Source of the DNA: Chamaecyparis obtusa
Taxonomy: Eukaryota; Streptophyta; Pinopsida; Cupressales; Cupressaceae
Length of the DNA: 64,000 nucleotides
Direction of reading: 5' to 3'
Assembly: GCA_027943335.1 (NCBI GenBank)
Contig: BSBK01001872.1
Span: 417,501 to 481,500, forward strand
The position numbers were made by a program, and so were the translations under genes. The notes below the pieces were generated by a model, which was not told where the DNA came from, made no database searches, and saw only the letters and a list, made by a program, of their open reading frames with translations. Each line of letters starts with the position of its first letter. Within the stretch, counting starts at the first letter, position 1. This document shows positions 1 to 12,818 of this stretch, in pieces.

Positions 1-1665
1 TCATGGATGAGGATAATTTTGATAAAATTATTAACAAGCTTCAATTCTTTTGTGATGTCTCAAGGGCCAAAGTGGGTCCTCACAAATCCTTGGTCATTGG
101 TTGTTCTCCCTATCCCCCGGAGTGGCTAGAAATAAAAGGATGGAAATGGGTTGGGCCTAATGATATTGTTCGGTATTTGGGAATTCCCTTCTCTATTGAC
201 CCATCTCTCAAAGATATGTGGAACTAGTTATACTCCAAGATTGAAAAGAAATAGATTAAATGGAAAACACATATGTTATCTTTGGCTAGGAGAGTTCAAA
301 TTGTATAGAGAGTCCTGTCAGCTCACCACATATATTTTTCTTTGGCATGGCTATTCTCCAATTATCAGACTAGGAAACTAGAAAAAATTATGAGGGACTT
401 TTTGTGGTGAGATGGGCTCAGGAATAAAAAGAGACACTGTGTTAAATGGGATTAGTGTTGCATGCCAAAAGATAAAGCGGGTTTGGGACTGAAAGATATA
501 AAAGATCAAGGAATGGCGCTGAACTCCAAGTGGATTACACAAGCAATGGCAGGTGATGAACCATGGAAGGTTTTGGTTAGAAATAATATCACTAGATCAG
601 ATATTAAGAAAGGTAAAGAGTGGAAAAATGTACCTCTTTGTGATAAGATGATCAGTAACATGAATCTTTTAGTTTTTGGCTCCAAGGTGTTTCAGTCCAG
701 ATGGAAAGCATGGATCCAGGTGAGGGATCTTGTCCTATTTAGGGAAGCCAATGGTGGTCCTCCTACATACTCTATATTAGATAGGTCAGTTTGGTGGGGG
801 GTGGAGGCTAATAACAAGCCACTTTCATTAACTCAAAGTTTCTCTACAAAAAACTAGTCAAAATATGACATTTCTCTTTTGCAAGATGTTATGATTGACA
901 ATCAGCTAGGGTATTGGGATGAATTTTTTGATAAATATCGCATCCATAACACATAGAAAAAGACATACTCTATTATATCTAAAGTTGTGGGTCCTTTCTT
1001 TCTTGGTAGAAGTATGAACACCACACAATTCATGCAATGGATTAAATGGAAGGATGGTGGTGAATATAACAAGATATCTACAAAACAAATTTACAACATG
1101 CTGAAGGATAATACTAATATTTTTGAGAGGGTGAACCTTGGTTGGGGGCTATATATCCCAGTATCCAAATGGAAAATATTTTTTTAACTTTTTCTGGCAC
1201 TCCTCATGTGAACCAAAGAAAACTTGTTTTAGATAGCTTTTTCTCTTAAAGAAACTTGATGTTGGTAGCACTCTGCCTCATAATTTAGGAGAACCTATTT
1301 GGTGTGATTTTTGTTCTATCCCTAAGACTTTTGAGCATTTTTTCTTTAATTGTACTTTTTTTTGGAGTATTTGGTCTATTATCTTTGGGTCTCCTATTGA
1401 TTTTAATTGTAATCCTAGCTTGTCTTGGTCTGAAATCCTAGCTAGTTATGTTGAAGCTTTTGATTTTAAAATGAATAATTTTTGGTCTGTCCTTACATGT
1501 GAGATTCTTTGGTTTCTATGGAAAGAACAGAATGAAGAGATCTTTTAGAAGAGAAGGAGACAACTTATTGAGTTTGGATGTAAACTCACTCATTTTCATA
1601 TCATGTCATAGGTTGCTATTTCTTCAGAGATATCCAAGGATAGATTTATGACTCTCATGAGGTAG
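1..1665 (+). pseudogene. LINE ORF2 C-terminal fragment (RT end plus zinc-finger tail)
   Basis: Reading the plus strand with several stops and frame changes gives the end of a plant L1-type ORF2. About residues 20-75 hold the HKS...YLGIPF stretch that follows the RT palm in plant LINEs. Next come LSLAR.VQIV-like text near 280-310, the block PKDKAGLGLKDI at 462-500, and near 1290-1380 the zf-RVT domain with the pattern CDFCSIPKTFEHFFFNC and paired tryptophans. ORF2 nicks DNA and reverse-transcribes its own RNA at the target; endonuclease and RT catalytic parts lie outside the window. Stops at 226 and 856 and many later breaks make it non-functional. Family assignment is from known domain order; the subfamily is not identified. 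Confidence 0.85.
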
Positions 1666-1970
1666 GGTCAACTTTTGATCCACAAAGAAGACATTATATC
1701 ATGTCAGTAATTATCTATGCACAAATATATGCTCTGATAGAGGGAGCTTGGCAATCTTAATCAGTTAATTAGAGTTTTACACCTCGAAGATATAAGGTTT
1801 CTAGGAAGAAGTATACATAGTTAGCAAATGAAGTTTTTCTTTTTTATATTACCTTTTTTTGTCTAGAAGAGACCCCGACAACAATGTTGCAGATTTGTAA
1901 AGGGATATGGTTCTTTTTTTTGTATTAACATGCCAAAGGGCTGATATGTAATGTGCTTTTAGAAAAAACT
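1666..1970 (+). other. Probable LINE 3' untranslated tail
   Basis: No coding content follows the zf-RVT region. T-rich runs near 1830-1860 and 1910-1925 and a short A-run near 1960 resemble the 3' end of a plant LINE. No clear poly-A tail or target-site duplication was found, so the end is approximate. 1971-2080 holds nothing recognisable. Confidence 0.4.
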
Positions 1971-2306
1971 ATGTGATCATATATGTAAAGACCTAATGTA
2001 ATCCGGATACGATAAATGCTTATGATATAACCCAGTTATTAAAATATGTTAATACAAAAAAATCCAAACAAAAACATGAATTAAGATGCACTAGGGTGTT
2101 ATATGTTATTAACTTGAATTGAGCATAGTTGGTTAAGCTGAACCAACTAAGAAATTTCCAATCGGTGAAAGTGTTAGAGACAATCAAGTTGCACAGTCAA
2201 CCAAGCATTAATAGTGTTCACCGAGCTGAAGTATCTATTGAGTTAATCAAGTAGTAGCTAGTGAAGAAATTAATGCACCACAAGTAAGCCGAACAAGGTT
2301 TTTGGT

Positions 2307-2314
2307 TATAAATA
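2307..2314 (+). promoter_or_regulatory. TATA-like box upstream of the 2511 ORF
   Basis: TATAAATA lies about 200 bases before the ATG at 2511. The surrounding 2080-2500 stretch contains words such as caccgagctgaa that recall the LTR at 58807-60255, so it may be the remains of an LTR promoter. No primer-binding site could be placed after it. Confidence 0.35.
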
Positions 2315-2510
2315 CATGGGAAATGAACTCATTTGATCACATTTCATTCAAGAGTGAACTAGAGAGAATTAGAGAAAAGATTGAACAAATTTTTTCCAGG
2401 ATTTCAAGAAGATTTGAGTGTTTCATAGAGCATTTGGAAGTGATTCAGGAAGTCTAAAGAGTAACTGAGAAGTTAGCATGAATTTTTTTAAAAGCCCTAA
2501 ATTTATAGTC

Positions 2511-4436
2511 ATGATGACATCAACTTCTCAGTCTTCTCAATCCAAGGAAGACAAAGGGAAGAAGGTAACATTGATCAAGACCGTGACATACATAAAGCCC
2601 AACTACAAACTTCATCCATAAGTTGTTGCACAACCCAATGACAAGGGCGTATTTTGTTTGATACCACCAAGGGTTCTAATGGTGAAATACATTAGGTCTT
2701 ATATACATTGCAAAATATTAGATATTGGCAACTTCGAGCTCTAGGACAGTTACCAAGAACTTTCCACTAATGGAAAACTCAAGGAAGAGTACAAACATTT
2801 GGAGGTAAAAGGTTTAACCAATGTCTTGCATTTTTTGAAAGAGTTTAAAATGGAATGGATAAGGATTGTACTGATCTGAGTACATGAAGATGAGATGAGC
2901 CTGGATGAGCCAGTGAAGATCTGAAAAGATCTCATACATGTGGATACCGGGTATCCAATAAATGACAAGGTGAAAGCCCTATGACACCTGCTGAAGATCG
3001 AGATTGAAAAGATAAATAGAATAGAATGGGATGATAGAGGCATGAGGATGAACACCATAAGAGACCTTGAGATGAGAGTCAGTGCTTATGTCATTTCCTA
3101 TAAGATATTTTAGTCGAGTAGACCAAATAGTGTTGCATGAGGAGCTATCAACATCACACACAAAATATTAAAGAAGCATTTAAAACTTGACTTAGCTCAG
3201 TTAATGTTGAGACAACTAGAAGAAAATATACTTACCATTAGAATCACAAGATCAAACACATGCAAGTTTGGTTCACTTTTTGTATGTATATTTTTCTATC
3301 TATAAAACTATTTTCCCTCAGTTGGTAATGTTGAATGGGATGTAAACTAACCAGTCATAATGCAAATTAGTGAATTCATTAACAACTTAGACAAGAATTT
3401 TTAGCCGGCTATGGAAGATTATTTTGGCAAATCCAAGGAAAGAATGTAAAAAAGAACTAGGATTCTAGCATAGTTAGTTAAGAATATAAGGATGATATTT
3501 TATTTTTGGTGGACATCGACACCACTTTGATAAAATTAGTTGAACCGAGGATAGCTTGGCTACCTCCTATGGAGTATGATATTGATATTAACTGATCCAC
3601 AAAATCAATAAAGGCTTTACTTGTTGAGCCAAAGGATAAAGATGCCACACAATTTAGAACATATGAAGAAGCCAAGTCTAGAATAAAAATAGGATTGGTA
3701 GTAGAGAAGATGGGAAGGAAAAAGGAAAAAAATGATAAAATCTTTGAAGAAACATTTCAGTGTTACAGTTTTTGAGAAAATGATTGATGACCAAATCGAG
3801 GAATAAGTACAAGTCGGTGAAGATGATAATGAAGAGACCACTAATTCTGATGAACCTAAACAAGAAGAACCACCAAAGGATGCAAAAGGAAAAGGTAAAT
3901 AGGTTGATGTTTCAACCTAAGCAAGGACAAGGTCAAAATATGGAAACATGCCACCTCTGAAGAAAGGTGTAGCAAAAATAGCTAGGCCAACACTGACTCA
4001 CACCTATTAGAAAAAGAGAGGATCAAAAGCACCTACAAAGCTCCCTGAACTGAAAAGGAGAAGAAAAATGATAACAAGAGAAGATGACATAGACTCAGAA
4101 GATGAAGGCAATGATCAATTTCAAGAACAAAATGATTGATGAAGTGGTTTAAGGAATTAATAAGACTGGAAGGCTCGCTAGTTCTAAGCTTAATAGTTAT
4201 TCCAACCTGAGCACCGAAGATCAAGATAAGATGGAGGAAGAGATTATAGGTATGATGATTAATTTTCAATGAGTTCCAATTGAGTTTGAAATAAGAATAC
4301 TGAAAGAACTTTATGACAAAGTGTCTGCAAGATGGACATCTACCCTTCAAACTGAGAAGAGAATGAGATAAAGCTCATTAATTCTAGCCAAGCTTGATTT
4401 AACTATTCCTGAGATTGATGCTACCTTGCAACAATA
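2511..4436 (+). pseudogene. Decayed retroelement-type ORF of unknown family
   Basis: From ATG 2511 one frame runs over about 1 kb, broken almost only by in-frame stops (for example near 2619, 2742, 2877 and 2922); the later part also shifts frame. The start is Ser/Thr/Lys-rich, followed by a hydrophobic stretch with PPRVLMVKYIRSYIHC and later a Lys/Glu-rich region. I see no CCHC knuckle, protease, RT or integrase motif. Many stops sit where CAG, CAA or CGA would fit, so decay by C-to-T change is likely. The ORF is cut at 4436 by an LTR in the opposite orientation. It could be the internal ORF of a large non-autonomous LTR element. Function unknown. Confidence 0.5.
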
Positions 4437-5479
4437 CGTTAGGATTAGGTAATATTGAGAGGGGACGTGAATTAGTATTACTACACTTTAATTTAAAATT
4501 CAACCAATTGTAAGTAAACCATAATAATGCATAAATGAAAAGAACATTGGATCATAACAATTAAATCATGACATCATGATTTTTTCTCGAGGAAACTCTA
4601 GCCAAGGGAAAACCTCGGTGGGGATGGTACCCACAACTATGCACTAAAATATTATATCTCTATTAGGAGATCTAACCCTATTAGGAGCTGATTATTACAT
4701 AGTACATTTCCTTTCTAGAGGAATACAAAACCATGTTAGGGGTATAAAAAACACCTAGTTAAAGGTGGTGAGAAAACTTCTCTTACAATAAAAACCTATT
4801 TCAAAGAGTTCTCCAAAATGTGAACAATACAAGCACTTATCTTGCTTAGATAGTTCTGGTTATAGCTCTGTCTATTACTAATCTCATATCTCCTCTCTGC
4901 TCTTAGATTCACAACCTTTTTTCATCATTACTTCACATACATACTTCACTTCTACAAAATCATTCTATAGTTATACAAAAACTATCATCCAGTCACTTCA
5001 CAAATAACATACAAAATAATAATTAATTATGTAAATCATAAGTATAGAGTCGATGATCTTATATTATCCAAGTGTCAATAATATACTTCAGTCATCTGAC
5101 TTACAATGTTACCATACCAAGTAACCTTACTGCAATCACCACAATTGATCATATGCCCTGTTATAATGTTTTACTATCATCGCATACCTTTAGATCATGG
5201 AATATCACTGAACTGATCACCAAAAATCATACCCTCTTAACTAAAGCATATACATATCCCAAAATACCTTCTACTAAATTCATAGGCCATAGTACCTCAT
5301 ACATTTCCATTGGTAACCAAAATTGTAACACTGTACCCTATTACCCTAATTTTGGACTTAGTCATTTTCATGACTATGACTCTAGTACTAAACCTCTCAT
5401 CATGCGATCACTCTAGCATAAGCGTTTCCATGAATGAAAACCCTTAAGTGATCCCTAGTGCTCCACAACATCACCTACA
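4437..5479 (-). repeat. LTR of a minus-strand non-autonomous retroelement
   Basis: The left edge (cgttaggat...gagagggg) matches the end of the Copia LTRs at 50222 and 56056, including the gagaggggg..tgaatta signature and the CCTCGGTGGGGATGG..CCCAC block seen there in related form. On the minus strand the right edge is preceded by a polypurine tract, as expected for a 3' LTR. It is about 1,043 bp. The terminal TG is mutated to CG. The matching 5' LTR was not found. The boundaries come from comparison and are good to a few bases. Confidence 0.65.
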
Positions 5480-5482
5480 AAT

Positions 5483-5499
5483 AATCTCTCCCTTTGGCA
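5483..5499 (-). promoter_or_regulatory. Polypurine tract of the 4437-13594 element
   Basis: On the minus strand TGCCAAAGGGAGAGATT directly precedes the LTR start. The same word, TGCCAAAGGGGGAGAT, precedes the 3' LTR of the Copia at 50222-57699, so the position is supported by homology. Confidence 0.6.
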
Positions 5500-6453
5500 T
5501 TGATTAAAACACTTGGAATAATGACTAAGTGTCAAAATACAACTCTCTTCTTTTCATTTTCTCTTTTCTACTTTTTTTGTTTTACACATATTTTTCTTCT
5601 TCTTACTATTTTTCTTCTCTCCCTCTTTTTATTTTTCTCTACATACTACTCTCCTCATTTTTTCCTCTATTTTTCTTTCTCTTCCTCTCCCTTTGACATC
5701 AATGGCAAATGTTCATTCAAAATTTCAAAAACTTAAGCACAAAAAGATTTAGTGCTTACTCACTAGTTTCAAGACATCTTGGAAAGAGTTTTCCAAGGTC
5801 TTCACTTGCTCAGCCCATGACTTTGTATGTAGCTCACTAACATGGATTAATCCATTCAGTGCATATGATGCGGTCTACACTACCTTAAGCTTAGTAGGTG
5901 TAGACAAAGTCATTGAACCTTCAACCTTTTCCATCTCTGAAAGTTGAGTCTCAAGCATTGAAAGATTAGGGGTCAGTAGGATTCTTAACAAGCCAAATCT
6001 ATCTACAACTCTCCCTTTCTTCATTTCTAATACACTGATCTTGTCTAATAGCCTAGATGTCTCTTTATCCATTTCACCCATAGTTAGTGAAGATGATTAA
6101 CAACTGTCCATCAGATTGTCAAGAGTAGCCCTATCCTTGGCTATAATCTTTTCAATGTTCTTTACATGCCTGCAAGGACCTATGTAGTAGCTATAAATTT
6201 TCTTTCCTTGTGCTACAAAACTTTTGGCCTTAATATTAGTAGCCTTGAGAATGTTTAAGTCCCATGAAATGGACTGAAAGACTTCTCTCAACTTCTTCAC
6301 CAAAAATTTCTTCTCTGCCTTATCTTCTATAGTCTTTAACAATGAGTCAAAGTGACTATCAAAGCTATCCAATACCATACCAAGGTTCTGAACTTCATCC
6401 TTTTCTTGAAAGATAATCAGCGATGGAAGTAGCTTGTTTACTATTTCTATAGC
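5500..6453 (-). pseudogene. Internal ORF of a non-autonomous LTR element, 3' part
   Basis: A minus-strand frame runs from the chromovirus junction at 6453 down to about 5746. Two segments, 6378-6097 and 6081-5875, are in one frame and separated by one stop. The text is Lys/Glu/Leu-rich and looks helical, with no domain I recognise. It continues the frame at 12819-13304: removing 6454-12813 and one copy of the TSD atagc joins codons MARA-I-EIVNKLL without a shift, so both parts were one gene before the chromovirus arrived. 5540-5700 is pyrimidine-rich on the plus strand and codes for nothing clear. Confidence 0.55.
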
Positions 6454-7309
6454 TGATGAAGGGTGCTCCCCTTAATACCACAAACACATAACAAAAATAG
6501 AGAAACAACAACAATATGCAAGAACAGACAATTGGCTTCTTATTATCTCCACAAATGTGGAATTACAAACTTTCAGAATTACAATATGCAAAGCCACATG
6601 GGCATTCCCTTACAATATTCTTTAGGACAAAGCCTCGAACCAATACCCAGATCTACTACCCAGAATTATTCTGAACTACCTAAGACAATAATACAGCCTT
6701 CCTTATATAGGCAATTTTCCACCGCCTCGGAAGGTTCCAGAATTTTAGCCAATGAGGCCGACCAACTTAGAATTATTTTATTTTACATTTTATTACATCA
6801 TAGTCAGCTCAAGATAACCTTTGAAACCTGAACAGAAATTTTGAAGAAAATTATTTTTCGCCATTTCAGGTGGCCCAACTTCCGAAGCCCATAAGTCATC
6901 ACCAGTTGACCCGATCGGCTATTGTAACCCCATTTCGGAAACACCACGAAGTGCTCTACAGGCTTGACCCGCGCAAGCGCCCATCACCCAAATTTTTGAC
7001 CTCATCCGGGGCCTCTAAAGCCTTCAAAACTGAGTTCAAAGTTTCTGTACCCTGCTGCCAATACCGAAAATCTTCAATATCTTCCAATATACACTTGATC
7101 TGGCAATGAAACTTTACTGGCAGACTTATATGACCAAAATGAACCTCCAAGAAAGAAATCAGATCATTTTGAGCACATACAAAAATTACCAAAAATAGTA
7201 ACTTTCCATAAATAATAGCTCTGCACAAAATAGCCCTTATTGAAAACAAAAACAAAAATATTTTTGGGTGATGCAAGATTGCTCTTACACCCAGGATGCT
7301 CCTGCATCA
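6454..7309 (-). repeat. 3' LTR of the chromovirus
   Basis: 856 bp, TG...CA ends, same length as the 5' LTR at 11958-12813. A TATA box (CTATATAAGG read on the minus strand) is at 6701-6710. Confidence 0.95.
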
Positions 7310-7347
7310 GACACCCAGGGTAATTTGAGAAGTGACCCTGTCACGAC

Positions 7348-10300
7348 TCAGGTGTGCAGAGGAAAACCAAGACGGTTAACCTCCTCCTTTGTTAGCCATG
7401 ATGAATCTTCAACAGGTCGTCCTTTCCACTTGACCAAATATTCTTCATATGTCTTGTTCCTTGTGCTTCTGCCAACACGACTGTCCAGTATATCCTCGAT
7501 CTCCTTAGTGTCTGAACTAGTTGCTGGAATACTCCACTGTGCTGCTGTGATCTCATCTTCAACACCTCCTTCATGATACTCTGTCAGATCTGAAATGTTA
7601 AACACTGGTGAAATATTCAGCTCACTAGGTAATTCTACCTCATATGCATTTCCTGAATCATGCTTCTTCAGTATCTTACATGGCCCAAACTTCTTCATTT
7701 TCAGCTTGTTATATGTACCAACTGGAAACCGCTCCTTCCGCAAATGAACCATGACTTCATCACCAACTTGAAATTCCTTATGCCTCCTTTTCTCATCTGC
7801 CTTAGCCTTATACTGCGCATTCATCTTGTTAATATGCTTCCGCACCTCCTCATGGATGTTCTTCAAGTGTTCTGCAAAATCTTCAGCTTCAGCACTACTT
7901 ATTTCTCCTTTATCTATCTTTCTCAATTCAGATGCATTTCTTGGACTACTTCCATATACAATTTGGAATGGTGATTTACCAGTGCTCCTATTGACAGAAT
8001 TATTGTATGCAAATTCTGCCTGTGGTAAAATCAAATCCCATCCTGTTGGCTTATCTCCAACCAAACATCTCAGCAAATTTCTCAAACTTCTATTCACCAC
8101 CTCTGTCTGTCCATCAGTCTGTGGATGATGTGATGAACTGAACTTCAAATCTGTCTTCAACTTCTTCCACAATGTACGCCAGAAATATCCAACAAACTTA
8201 GTGTCCCGATCTGAAACTATGGTCTTTGGCAAACCACGAAGTCTCACTACTTCTCTGAAAAACAATTCTGCTATATGAACAACATCATTAGTCTTCTTGC
8301 AGGGAATGAAATGTGCCATCTTTGAAAATCGGTCAACTACTGCAAAAATTGAATCATGTCCCCACTGTGTCCTCGGTAAACACAGAACAAAGTCCATGCT
8401 GATATCCTCCCAAGGCTTCTCTGGTATAGGTAATGGCTGATACAACCCTGTATTCTGCTTCACTCCTTTCGCCATCTGACATACTCTGCAACTCTGTACA
8501 AACTTCTTCACATCTTGCTGCAACTGTGGCCAATAGTAATTCTCACTAACCAAAGAAAGGGTTTTGTCACGGCCAAAATGTCCAGCCAATCCTCCGCTAT
8601 GCTTCTCCTTGATGAGATTCTCCCTCATAGAACTTCGTGGAATGCACAATTGACTCCCTTTGAATAGCATATCATCCTGGATGATGAAATCCAGCCATTT
8701 TGTCCTATCTAGAGTAACAGGTTCTGTACAAGCTTTCCAAGCTTCACCAAAATCAAGATCCTCTGGATACAAATTCTTGAGTTCCTTGAACCCAACCACT
8801 TCAATCTGCATTTCTGTCAGCAATAGTTGCCTTCTGCTAAGAGCATCTACAACCCTATTAGACTTTCCACTCCTGTGTTTCAAAACAAATGTATAACTCT
8901 GCAAAAACTCAACCCATTTCAAATGCCTTTGATTCAATTTTCTTTGACTATTCAAATATTGCAAAGCTTGATGATCAGTATACAAAACAAACTCCTTAGG
9001 AAGTAGATAATGTCTCCACTTCTTTAATGCCTGAACTATAGCATAAAATTCTTGATCATAAACATAATATTTCCTCTTGGCATCATTTAACTTCTCACTG
9101 AAATAAGCAACAGGTTTACCTTCTTGGCTCATAACAGCTCCTATTGGAGTACCACTAGCATCACAATCTACTTGAAACACCTTATTAAAATCTGGAAGTG
9201 CTAAAATAGGTTGTTCTGTAACTTTTCGTTTCAACAATTGAAAACTCTTTTCTGCCCCATTAGTCCACTTAAACTCTTTTCTATCCCCTCTCATTGTTTC
9301 AGTTAAGGGTCCACAAATACTGCTAAAATTTTTGATAAACTTTCTATAAAAGCTAGCTAGACCATGAAAAGATCTCACCTCAGTAGCACTCCTTGGCATA
9401 GGCCATTCAAGGATAGCCTGTACCTTTTCTGGGTCCATTTTTAGACCTTCTCCTGAAACTACAAACCCCAAATACACCAACTCTTTCTTCACAAAACTGC
9501 ACTTCTTCAAATTAATCAGCAATTTTTCTTCTCTCAACTTCTCAAATACCATACGAATATGCATCATATGCTCATCCAATGTCTTACTAAAGATCAAAAT
9601 ATCATCTAGGTAAACAATGACAAACTTACCCCAAAATTCTTTCAGAACCTCGTTCATGAGCCGCATGAAAGTTCTCGGTGCATTGGTCAGCCCAAAAGGC
9701 ATGACTAACCACTCATACAATCCTTCCTTTATCTTGAAGGCAGTCTTCCATTCATCTCCTTCTCTGATCTGAATCTGATGATATCCACTCTTCAGATCTA
9801 TCTTTGAGAAATACACAGCTCCACTCAAACAGTCCATAATATCATCCATTCATGGCAATGGAAACCTGTACTTGATTGTGATCTTGTTTATTTCCCTAGA
9901 ATCCATACACATCCTCCATTCTCCATTCTTCTTTGGTGCTAATACCGCTGGTACAGCATAGGGACTCAGACTCTCACAGATCAATCCTTTCTGTAACAGT
10001 TCATGTACTTGTCTGTTCAACTCCTCACTTTCTGCAGGTGTCATTCTGTGTGCTGCCTTATTCGGCAAACTCGCTCCTGGAATCAAGTCCATCTGATGAT
10101 TGATCTTTCTGATTGGTGGTAATCCATCAGGCACGTTATCGGATACAATATCCTGAAACTCATTCAACAAATCTATAACTTCTATAGGAACATCTTCTAC
10201 TTCCTCTTTACCAGCTTTTGGAATTAAAGCAAAATATACATGCTCATGCCTCATCCCATCTAGGAAATTTCTTCCATCAACAAAAGTTATCCTTGCATTA

Positions 10301-11886
10301 CCACATACCTTTTCTTTAGTCTCCTTCAATGGTTTTAGCTTATGTCGCACTCCATCCTTTGTCAGGGAATAGGTATTCACACGACCATCATGTACAACAC
10401 ATCTGTCAAACTGCCATGGTCTACCCAACAACATATGACATGCATCCATAGATATGATATCACACAATACCTCATCTTGGTATCCACCAATCTTGAACTT
10501 CACCAGGCATTGCTCATTGACCATGACCTTGTGGTCATCCTGTACCCAGGCAATCCGATATGGATGTGGGTGTTTCTGTCTCTTGAGCTTCAACTTTGTC
10601 ACCATCTCTTCTGACACCAAATTGTCAGTGCTTCCACTATCAATAATCACATCAGAACATTTACCTTCACACTTGCATCTAGTGTGAAATAGGCTCCTCC
10701 TTTGCTCAGGTTCATTCTCACCACTCAACAGGACTCTTCTGTTAATCAACGTTTCTCCTCTTTCAGCATCTTCAGAATTTGATGATCTGGCATCTTCATC
10801 TACATGTGCAACTCTGGCCTGGCCTTCATTTCTCCTGTCTATTCTATCTTGGCGCTGAGGACATTCAAATGCCCTATGACCTTCTTCTCCACAGTGAAAA
10901 CATGTTCCACGGAAGCCTCCTCTTCCAGATCCTTGTCCTCTTCCTCTTCCTCTCTGATCTGTATTATTCTGATCCTGGAAGCGATTGGAATTATTTCCAC
11001 GCTGATTCTGACTGCTACTGGCCTCATCCTTCTTTTTTAGATCTTCATTTCGGCCACCATATGACTATCCACCAGATCGTCCACCGTGACCTCTTCCGTT
11101 TTGTCTGCTCTCGAACTTCATGTTCAACTTTTCCTCTACTTTTAGGACAAATTGGTATGCCTCCTCAATACTGTTCATTCGAACCAGATTCAACTCCTCC
11201 TGAATGCTTGGCCTTAACCCATTAAGGTATCGGGCAACTTTCTCCTTATCAGCTTCTGCATGCCCTGTTCTGATGAGGAGTCGATAGAACTCCTCTATAT
11301 ACTCCTGAACAGATCTTCCTGCTTGCTTCAAACTCTGCATTTTCTTCAGTAGGTCAAGCTCATAATCAACAGGAATGAACTGTCGCTTCAATTTATCCAC
11401 CATCCGATCCCATCTCATGATTTTCTCCTTTCCCCTTCTATTTCACTCCAACTGAATCTCTTGCCACCATATCTTCGCATGACCTTTCAGTCTGGCCTTT
11501 GCAAGTTTGACCCTATCAGGATCCTCAACATCTTCATACTCAAAATATTCCTCACATTCATTGATCCAGTCGATCAATTCCTCTGGGTTAAGATTTCCAG
11601 AAAATGTAGGAACCTCAATCTTAGGTCTTTTCCCAATCTTGGAAATCGCCCAAAAAAGTCTTTCTTCCTCCTGGTTCACAATTTCAACTTCTCCTTCTTG
11701 ATATTCTTCTTCGGCTTCATCCTCACTTTCGTCTCTGACATTAAGATTCATTCCTCTGTGAATCTCTTCTTGCAATGCTCGCACTTGTCTCTGCAGCTCT
11801 CTAACCTCAGGTGTTACAACACCAGCTCTTCCGCCACGTTCTCTTCGTGGAGGCATTTTCGCGATGCGCACTGAAACCCTAACCAC
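7348..11886 (-). pseudogene. gag-pol: Chromovirus gag-pol polyprotein with three nonsense codons
   Basis: One continuous frame of about 1,500 codons, probably starting at MPPRRERGG (11856). In order: Gag core (PTFSGNLNPEELIDWI...), CCHC knuckle CFHCGEEGHRAFEC at 10902-10861, protease with IIDSGSTDN near 10624-10645, RT with YLDDILIF at about 9592-9612, RNase H with LYTDHQALQYL, integrase with HHCC finger then D-D-E words (MDFV, SDRDTKF, TDGQTEVVNRS), a GPY/F-like module, and a C-terminal chromodomain (YLVKWKGRPVEDSSW). Stops are only at 11443, 11065 and 9850; all are TGA or TAG where Arg or Gln is expected. The chromodomain is known to steer integration to marked chromatin. The element may belong near the Galadriel-type chromoviruses, but I cannot settle the clade. 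Confidence 0.93.
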
Positions 11887-11943
11887 GGTCCTGGTGCAAA
11901 CTGCCTCACAGTCGGCGATCTATTTACACACTCAAGAACCCCT

Positions 11944-11955
11944 GCTCTGATACCA
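11944..11955 (-). promoter_or_regulatory. Primer-binding site of the chromovirus
   Basis: TGGTATCAGAGC on the minus strand, two bases from the 5' LTR end, complementary to the 3' end of plant initiator methionine tRNA. Confidence 0.9.
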
Positions 11956-11957
11956 CT

Positions 11958-12813
11958 TGATGAAGGGTGCTCCCCTTAATACCACAAACACATAACAGAA
12001 ATAGAGAAACAACAACAATATGCAAGAACAGACAATTGGCTTCTTATTATCTCCACAAATGTGGAATTACAAACTTTCAGAATTACAATATGCAAAGCCA
12101 CATGGGCATTCCCTTACAATATTCTTTAGGACAAAGCCTTGAACCAATACCCAGATCTACTACCCAGAATTATTCCAAACTACCTAAGACAATAATACAG
12201 CCTTCCTTATATAGGCAATTTTCCACCGCCTGGGAAGGTTCCAAAATTTTAGCCAATGAGGCCGACCAACTTAGAATTATTTTATTTTACATTTTATTAC
12301 ATCATAGTCAGCTCAAGATAACCTTTGAAACCCGAACAAAAATTTTGAAGAAAATTATTTTTCGCCATTTCAGGTGGCCCAACTTCCGAAGACCATAAGT
12401 CATCACCAGTTGACCCGATCGGCTATTGTAACCCCATTTCGGAAATGCCACGAAGCACTCTACAGGCTTGACTCATGCAAGCGCCCGTCACCCAAATTTT
12501 CAACCTCATCCGGGGCCTCTAAAGCCTTCAAAACTGAGTTCAAAGTTTCTGTACCCTGCTGCCAATACCGAAAATCTTCAATATCTTCCAATATACACTT
12601 GATCTGGCAATGAAACTTTACTGGCAGACTTATATGACCAAAATGAACCTCCAAGAAAGAAATCAGATCATTCTGAGCACATACGAAAATTACCAAAAAT
12701 AGTAACTTTCCATAAATAACAGCTCTGCACAAAATAGCCCTTATTGAAAATAAAAATAGAAATATTTTTGGGTGATGCAAGATTGCTCTTACACCCAGGA
12801 TGCTCCTGCATCA
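11958..12813 (-). repeat. 5' LTR of the chromovirus
   Basis: 856 bp; carries the promoter for gag-pol on the minus strand. Matches 6454-7309 with about 25 substitutions and no obvious length change. Confidence 0.95.
12205..12214 (-). promoter_or_regulatory. TATA box in the chromovirus 5' LTR
   Basis: CTATATAAGG on the minus strand, identical in the other LTR at 6701-6710. Its position about 250 bases before the LTR end fits an LTR promoter that starts the genomic RNA in R. Confidence 0.6.
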
Positions 12814-12818
12814 ATAGC

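Larger units (their letters stand above)
6454..12813 (-). mobile_element. Ty3/gypsy chromovirus, nearly full-length
   Basis: A complete minus-strand LTR retrotransposon of 6,360 bp: 5' LTR 11958-12813, PBS, gag-pol 11856-7348, 3' LTR 6454-7309. Both LTRs are 856 bp and begin TGATG and end CATCA. Five-base duplications atagc flank it at 6449-6453 and 12814-12818. By eye the LTRs differ at about 25 sites (roughly 3%), mostly transitions, making this one of the youngest insertions in the window. It lies inside the unknown minus-strand ORF described on either side. Three nonsense codons make it non-autonomous as read. Confidence 0.95.

Noticed and set aside
7268..8896. Plus-strand ORFs opposite the chromovirus gag-pol
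   Set aside because: Shadow frames of a clear minus-strand coding region.
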